The translations under genes and the position numbers were made by a program. Shown one piece after another: positions 58,011-64,000 of a stretch of 64,000 nucleotides of DNA. Within the stretch, counting starts at the first letter, position 1. Each line of letters opens with the position of its first letter. The DNA lies in contig NC_068343.1 in NCBI RefSeq assembly GCF_014633365.1, positions 24,707,307-24,771,306 of the forward strand, given 5' to 3'. The notes beneath the pieces are model-generated. The model saw only the letters and a program-made list of their open reading frames with translations. It searched no databases and was not told where the DNA came from. Source of the DNA: Diospyros lotus (taxonomy: Eukaryota; Streptophyta; Magnoliopsida; Ericales; Ebenaceae).

Positions 58011-60795
58011 TTTCCATTAAGGAAAGATATTTTGACATCCATCTATCAAATGTCATAGTCATGATAGGCAGTTATTGCAAGCAGAATCTGAATAGATTTT
58101 ATCATTATCACATGCGAGAAGGTTTTGTCATAGTCAACTCCTTGTCATTGACTAAAACCTTTGACCACAAGCCTAGTTTTGTATGTTTGTACATTACCTT
58201 CCATGTCAGTCTTCTTTTGAAGACCTACTTACACCCAATGGGTATAATACCCTCGGGTGGATCCACCAAAGTCCATACGTGGTTAATGTATATAGAATCC
58301 ATTTTGGATTTCATGGCATTAAGTCATTTCCTAGAGTCAATGTCTGACATTGCTTCTTCATAGGTGTTTGTTTCCTCATTCTCAATTAGAAGCTCATCTC
58401 CATGTGTCGAGATGAGGAATCCATATTTGTCAAACTCATGACAAACTGTCATTAACTTATGAAGTCCTTGTGTGGAAGATTAGGGAATTGACACAACATC
58501 TTGTGTATGATCTTCCTCGGGTTCCTTGACGAAAGTATTTGTTTGTGGTTCGCCTCGAATCTCTTCGAGCTCAACATTTCTCCCACTAGCCACAACATCT
58601 AAGAATTCATTCTCAAGAAATACTACATCCTTGGCAACAAACACCTTTTGTTCTTGTGGGCCGTAAAAGTAATATCAATTTATCTCTTTTGGATATCCCA
58701 CAAATAGACATCTCGTTGATTTGGGTTCTAACTTATTATTGTCAACATGCTTGACATAAGCTTCACAACCCCAAATTTTACATTTTTTATTTTTTAGAGA
58801 CAGGTATGACCCCGTCGCTAAATTTTAATTTTTTTATTTTTTATCCATGGGATTTCTATTGCTAATTTCGTCGCTAAATTTAGTGACTGGTTTTCCATTG
58901 CTAAATTAAAAAAAAAATTAAAATATTAGCAACGAAATAATTCCATCACTAAATTTCATCACTAAAAACTATTTTTCTTGTAGTGTCTTTCCTTTCCCCA
59001 TCTGATACAAAGTCTATGTAACTGACTTACTTGGAACCCTGCTCAAAACAAAGATCACGATGAAGAGTGTGAATCTCCAAAATGAAATGGGGAGTTCAGT
59101 GCGACTCATCATAAATCAGACCATGTCCAACAAAGTCATATTCCTCTTTTCAGACACACCATTCATCTCCGGTGTTCCAAGTGGAGTCCATTGCGAGAGA
59201 ATCTCATTATGTTTCAAGTGATCTAGAAACTCACTATTCAAGTATCCATCACCTCGATCCGATTGAAGTACTTTGATGCTTTTCCTAGTTTGTTTCTCTA
59301 CTTCAAATCTGAATTCTTTGAACTTTTCAAAAGCCTTAGATTTGTGTCTCATGAGATACACATAACCAAAACGTGATTTATCATTAATAAAGGTTATGAA
59401 GTAGACATAACCACCTCTAGCCTTAGTGGACATGGGCCCACACACATCAGTGTGTATAAACCCTAGCATTTTTATGGTCCTCTCTCCCTTTCCTTTAAAA
59501 GGAGACTTAGTCATCTTATCAAGCCAACAAGATTCGCAAACACCATATGATTCATAATCAAATATGCTAAGATATTCATATTTGTACAAGTTGGATATGC
59601 AAGTCTCATTTATATGGCTAAGGCGATAATCCCATAAATAAGTGTTATTCAAATCATCTGATTTAAGTCGCTTAATATTTATGTTATTAACAAGAGTATC
59701 AATATCAAGGACATACAAATCGTTACATAGTGGTGCTTTACCATAAAACAAAATATTTTTATAAAACAAACAACTATTGTTCTTAAATAATAAAAAAATA
59801 TCCATCCTTGTCTAAATAAGAAATGGACATTATATTCCTAGTCAAACTAGGATTGTAGTAACAATTATGTAACTCCAATACAAGCCCTGTGGGCAATGTC
59901 AATAAATAAGTCCCTATAACTAATGGAATAACTTTTGATCCATTTCCTTCGTGTAGGTACACTTCTCCCATTATTAATCTCCTTGTACTCCTAAGCCCTT
60001 ACACAAAAGTGTAAATATGAGCACTAGATCCAGTATCTAATACCCATGTGGATTGATCAAAAGTAAATAGATTAATTCCAATAACATAAATACCTGAAGT
60101 ACCCTAAGTAAAACTCTTCTTACTCTACACATCTGTAAGGTATTCCTTGTAGTTCTGTTTCTAATGGCCCCGGCTTATTACAATGGAAACAGATCTCATC
60201 ATTTTTACCCTTTTGGGCTTTGGTCTTCTAGACTCTTCCAGATGGCATTGTAGAAGAACTTTTCTTCCTTTTAGCTTTCTTACTCTTGGGTTTGCCCCTA
60301 TGCGCCTTGGGCCCTTCAACTAAGAGAAGACTTCCCTTAGTTTATTATCAATTTTGGGCTCGACCACCCTTAGCATAGATAAGAACTCTTCAAGAGTCTC
60401 TTCTAATCGTCAAGGAGGGACTATAGCACCAAATCTAGAGTAAGTATCTGCATCTATACCCAAGTTTAGCTCTAACAATCTATTGATAAAACCTATCATC
60501 TACATGAGATGCTTCTCAACAGAGGATCCCTGAGCCTAGCCTTGATCTCATAGGCGTTATGACTTTTATGTTGTAGCCTACGCTCAGGCATCATGGTAGC
60601 CAAGATGATACACCAGGCCTCATGTGCTACTATTTTCTCAACTGGTAGTTTCACAAGAAGAGATCTCTCTATTGTATAGAGAATCTCATCATGCTTGAGG
60701 ATTATCCTCAAGATGATCTCCCAGTCAAAGAAATTAGTCCCGTTGAAGGTGTTATTGCCCCTGAGTATCGATCTTATCTACATGTTTCCAAACAT
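58011..60795 (-). pseudogene. Ty1/copia gag-pol remnant (Angela-like), truncated in RT
   Basis: Read right to left: Gag from ATG 60795 (FNGTNFFDWEIILRIILKH, HEAWCIILATM). A decayed CCHC knuckle (CFHCNKPG near 60190). Protease WVLDTGSSAHI (near 60025-60060). Pre-integrase LWDYRLSHINE and CESC. Integrase core with HTDVCGPMST, QSDRGDGYLNSEF and GVSEKRN (all three catalytic acids present, 59805-59116). Then IWGCEAYVKHVDNN and the RT start (HVWTLVDPP, CKWVFKRKTD), stopping at DVKISFLNGN where an LTR cuts in at 58010. A CACTA fragment sits at 58784-58985. Stops and frameshifts are numerous. The integrase wording fits the Angela/BARE lineage (inference). Confidence 0.85.
58784..58985 (-). mobile_element. 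CACTA terminal fragment inside the copia integrase
   Basis: The + strand ends AAACTATTTTTCTTGTAGTG (58966-58985), i.e. a CACTACAAGAAAAATAG terminus read inward. It is followed by subterminal TTTAGCGACG / CGTCGCTAAA repeats. The copia frame breaks at its right side (YQMGKGK) and resumes at its left side (IWGCEAYV). No second TIR is seen. Confidence 0.7.
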
Positions 60796-61518
60796 TTTGG
60801 ATCAACAACTGAATATAGAGATATTATTATAATCATATTAAATTACGAAATCCTAAATTGCAAGAAGTAACATTTTTATGATTGCTCTCACTATTTTCTA
60901 TGAGTTTGCCACCCTTAAGACATAACTCGGGAAATCTCATTGGAAGACTTCCTAATAGGCTAGGATCCCATCTCCCCTCACACAACCTTGAGTGACTCAA
61001 AAAATTATGCTAGGTTCGATTAAGTAGGTACTTGCTACCAATTGCATCTCCATGCAACTCCTAGATGAATTGGGTTGATAACTCCTTGCCATGAACATCT
61101 CATGTGATTGCCAACCTTTGCCTCTATACTCAATGAGCCTTGAGTGACTCAACAAACCCACATTTCTAGTTAAGTCAAACCCATCATTCAGGACATCTCA
61201 TGGCCCATGAAACACAGGTATTAGAGGTGACACATGACCTTGAGTAACTCAACAAATTAGTGCCAGTTATAACCCAAATGTCTCATAATGATGGAAGGTA
61301 AGTTGGCTTAATATTAATGAGGGATTTATTATTTATTTATTTAGGTCTCATCACATGCAATTAATCATATTAATCAAGCATAATAAATGACTAAAACCGG
61401 TGTATGGTATGGATAACTACGGCTAGCCTTTTCAAGCTATAAAAGGGAAGCTAGCGGGTCAAACCTAGGTGAAGAATCATAACCTACTTCTCAGGCATAT
61501 TCTTCAAGCCTTCATTGG
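60796..61518. other. Copia leader/LTR region, unassigned
   Basis: Upstream of the copia Gag. It holds three to four copies of CCTTGAGTGACTCAACAAA-like phrases (60989, 61136, 61231). A + strand TATA-like GCTATAAAAGGG (61435-61446) points in the wrong direction for the copia element and may belong to another repeat. No gene is seen. Confidence 0.4.
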
Positions 61519-62083
61519 TGTAACACCCGAGATTTTTATAGAAATTGTCTATTTTGAAGAAAACATTATGCCTTGAGGATTCAAGGAGAAACGTGTGAAT
61601 TTTGGGGCAAAAAGGTAATTTTTGGAAAATTTGGGACAAAAGTGTAATTTCTCAAAAGATTGGAAATTATTCAAGGAGATCTATTTGATGGTTAATAATT
61701 CCTTGGAAACCTCTTTAAGGATGGGAAAATGAAGCTTTATGGGGAAAATAGGGTTCCAAGGTAAAAGGAGATCTAAATACAAAATAATTAAAACAACGGG
61801 CCAAAATTTAATTGCTTGAAAACATTTGGGGACCATTTTGGGACAAAGATTGACGCTCAAGGGTATACGAATTCTAGTAGAATCCTTGAAATACATTTTG
61901 GAAATAAAAGAATGACAGTTTGGGGGGAAAATGAGATTATAGGAACTTGTGGGGGATGAAAGTGTAATTTATGGAAACTTTGGGCCAGAACAGTAAAAGA
62001 AAGCAAACCCAGCCATCATGAAGGCCAAAAATACCAGCAATTGGCCATCCATGAATGTCCAAGTGCCCCCCTGATTGATGCTC
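61519..62083 (+). repeat. Gypsy LTR fragment, + orientation
   Basis: Starts TGTAACACCCGAGATTTTTA. The next 550 bases have the usual AAAGTGTAATTT / TTGGGACAAAA phrases of this LTR group. It breaks off near 62083, where unrelated sequence begins. Exact 3' limit uncertain. Confidence 0.6.
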
Positions 62084-63290
62084 AAAAATGACAAAAATTT
62101 GTTATATTTTTATTGCCTCTTAATTTATTTAATGAGCTAAAACATCAAAAAATACTTGTTTGCAGGCCCAAAGGAAGAAAAAGAGTCAAATGATGAAATG
62201 AACCATCAACTACATGATCAAATAGATTCAAATGAGGGCAACAAGAGGAAGCCAAGAAATGAAGTAATTCGGATGTTAAGTATGACAATCAATTCATTCG
62301 AATAAAGTTAGATCATTGAAATGAATGTTAGAGAAGACATTCGGATGAGCATATCATATGAAGATGCTAAAGAGACATTCGAATGAAAACTAGGTCATTC
62401 GAATGAATTAAGAATGAAAAGATATTTGGATGAAAATATCGTATGAAAATGATGAAGACACATTCGAATGAAGGCTGAGTAATTCGAATGTGTTGGAGAA
62501 GAATGAGAAGACATTCAGATGATTAGAAGAAACTAGTTGCAAAATCCAAAATTCATTTGAATGAATTTACTGTTGTATTCGAATGACTGAAGAAAAGAAG
62601 GAAGAAAATGCACAGTAAGTTAAAATTCATTCGAATGACAGTGATAAATTCAAAGAAATCAAAGAAGACATTCAAATATGTCGACACACAATCGAATGAA
62701 AACTCAAAAACTCTCTACATGCGCAAATGAAGGCGATGACTCTAAGGTAAATACAACCAGCTTTTTAAGCAGCTTTTCACCACCAAGTGGTCCCCTCCAC
62801 CATGCGCGACAAGCTTAAAAGAAGCCAACATTCCTCATAATCAAGGAGAGAGTCCCCATCTGCCTCTTGACCAGAATAAGGGGACAAGAGCACTTTCATG
62901 CTCTTTACATTCTATTCTATTCTTTTCTTTTTGTTCTTTCATTCCAGTAGTTTTGTTTCTTCATTTTGTTCCATCAACACAATGTCTTTCATTTCTGTTA
63001 GTTACATTCTATAATTTCTTTTCAGCTCGTTTACATTCTACAACTCTCATTGACTATTCATTTACATTTCTGTATTTTTAATTTCTGTATTTACATTCCA
63101 GCACTTTAATTCCTGTCTCTTTAATTTTTAGTTGGAGATGTGTGACTAAGCTTAAATTTGCGTCAAGGCAAGGATAGTGTCCAGCGCTACTGTTTGCCCA
63201 AGAGAGCCGAACTCCAATTGAATTAACATAATGCTGATTTGAATTGAGAAATGTGTGTATTGAATCTTTGGGTTTGGATTGAATCAAAAG
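62084..63290. repeat. Region with dispersed CATTCGAATG palindromes
   Basis: Between 62266 and 62700 the 10-base palindrome CATTCGAATG or a close variant occurs about 13 times at irregular spacing. The flanks (62700-63290) have T-rich stretches with repeated TTTACATTCTA phrases. No coding motif is recognised on either strand. Confidence 0.6.
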
Positions 63291-64000
63291 TGTAACACCC
63301 CAGATTTTCAAACTCAAATATGAGGTAATACCTGAGATTATTAGGTTCTAATACTGGAGGAAATAGGTCCTTTTAAGGGATTATAGAAGCCTTGAGGTAA
63401 AGGTTCAATTTCTGAACTAGTGGCAAAATCGTAAATATTGAAGTTCGGGTAAAAGTGTAATTTACCTAAAATCTTGGAGTGCTAAGTGTAATTTATCCAC
63501 TTTTTAAGGACCAAAAAGTGCAATTAAAAATGGCTCGGGGACCAAGTTGCAAGGGTCTAAGTGCAAATTATCCGAAAAGTTTGGGCTAAGGTGTAGTTCT
63601 TGAAACCTTAAAAATATCTCTTCAAGGTATCATGGATTTCAAATTCAAATCAAATGGAGCTTTGGATTCCAAACTCTATTAAAGTCAATTAAGAGACGAG
63701 TGGTGCATTTGGGTTGGATGCACATGAGAGAAATGATGAAGCCTTATCCTCAATGACATATGGCAGTCAACCATTGGCCACTTGAAAGATAAGATAAGGT
63801 CACATGATGGCTCATAATAACCCTTTGAGGTGGCATTGCATGATTGGCTAAGGAAAAACTTACTTAGCTTCCAAGTTTGCAGAAGTCTCCAAACCTTATC
63901 CCTAAGGACATGTCACAAGCATTCATTGGCCACTTAGAGATAGGATTTGAAGTGTAATGATGAGAAATGTGAAAAATGCAATTAACCGTGTGGGATGTAG
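63291..64000 (+). repeat. Gypsy LTR, + orientation, cut by the window end
   Basis: Starts TGTAACACCCCAGATTTTCA. It reads as the opposite-strand counterpart of the LTRs at 37695-39325 and 46509-48202 (shared: GTAAAAGTGTAATTTACCTA, AAGATAAGGTCACATGATGG, GAGGTGGCATNGCATGATTG). So a third member of that family lies here in the other orientation and continues beyond the window. Confidence 0.8.

Overview
The window is nuclear DNA of a flowering plant. It is AT-rich, dense in LTR retrotransposons and DNA transposons, and holds one short intron-containing gene with canonical GT-AG introns. No bacterial, plastid or mitochondrial genes are visible. The species cannot be named from the sequence. Boundaries below come from reading terminal repeats, target-site duplications (TSDs), primer-binding sites (PBS), polypurine tracts (PPT) and protein motifs by eye.

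Left part (1-10,530): a near-complete Ty3/gypsy chromovirus-type element (211-9770, + strand, Tekay/Del-like) lies inside the integrase of an older Ty1/copia copy on the - strand, pieces of which remain on both sides. The gypsy LTRs of about 2.06 kb are very similar, so the insertion looks recent. Its gag-pol is one frame broken by four stops, and the reverse transcriptase has lost one catalytic Asp. A decayed acidic ORF precedes gag. A 461-bp MITE (9989-10449) with a 9-bp TSD sits in the same copia remnant.

Genic part (10,530-13,760): a three-exon thioredoxin-fold gene on the - strand (11195-12240, 109 aa) with an atypical WSTPC active site. It is the only convincing host gene.

Middle (13,760-30,580): a CACTA terminus, a 19-G run, a hAT MITE with an 8-bp TSD (15783-16501), and a pair of long degenerate TIRs (17606/23595) enclosing a solo gypsy LTR, which itself holds a 1.58-kb insertion. 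A deleted gypsy-like element and tandem repeats follow.

Right part (30,580-64,000): a deep nest. There is a solo LTR with a perfect TSD (30581-33292) and a 29-bp minisatellite split by another solo LTR (34179-35613). A further solo LTR (36046-52166) has been opened by a full - strand gypsy element (37695-48202, itself carrying a solo LTR with TSD GCCAT) and by another solo LTR (48600-51685). Beyond are palindromic repeats, a 48-bp minisatellite, a decayed six-exon Ulp1/C48-type protease gene next to a CACTA right end, a - strand Angela-like copia remnant with a CACTA fragment in its integrase, and two more gypsy LTRs, the last cut by the window end.

Nothing here forms an operon or pathway. 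The genes act together only as parts of transposable elements, and the window mainly records insertion, LTR-LTR recombination down to solo LTRs, and decay dominated by C:G to T:A changes.
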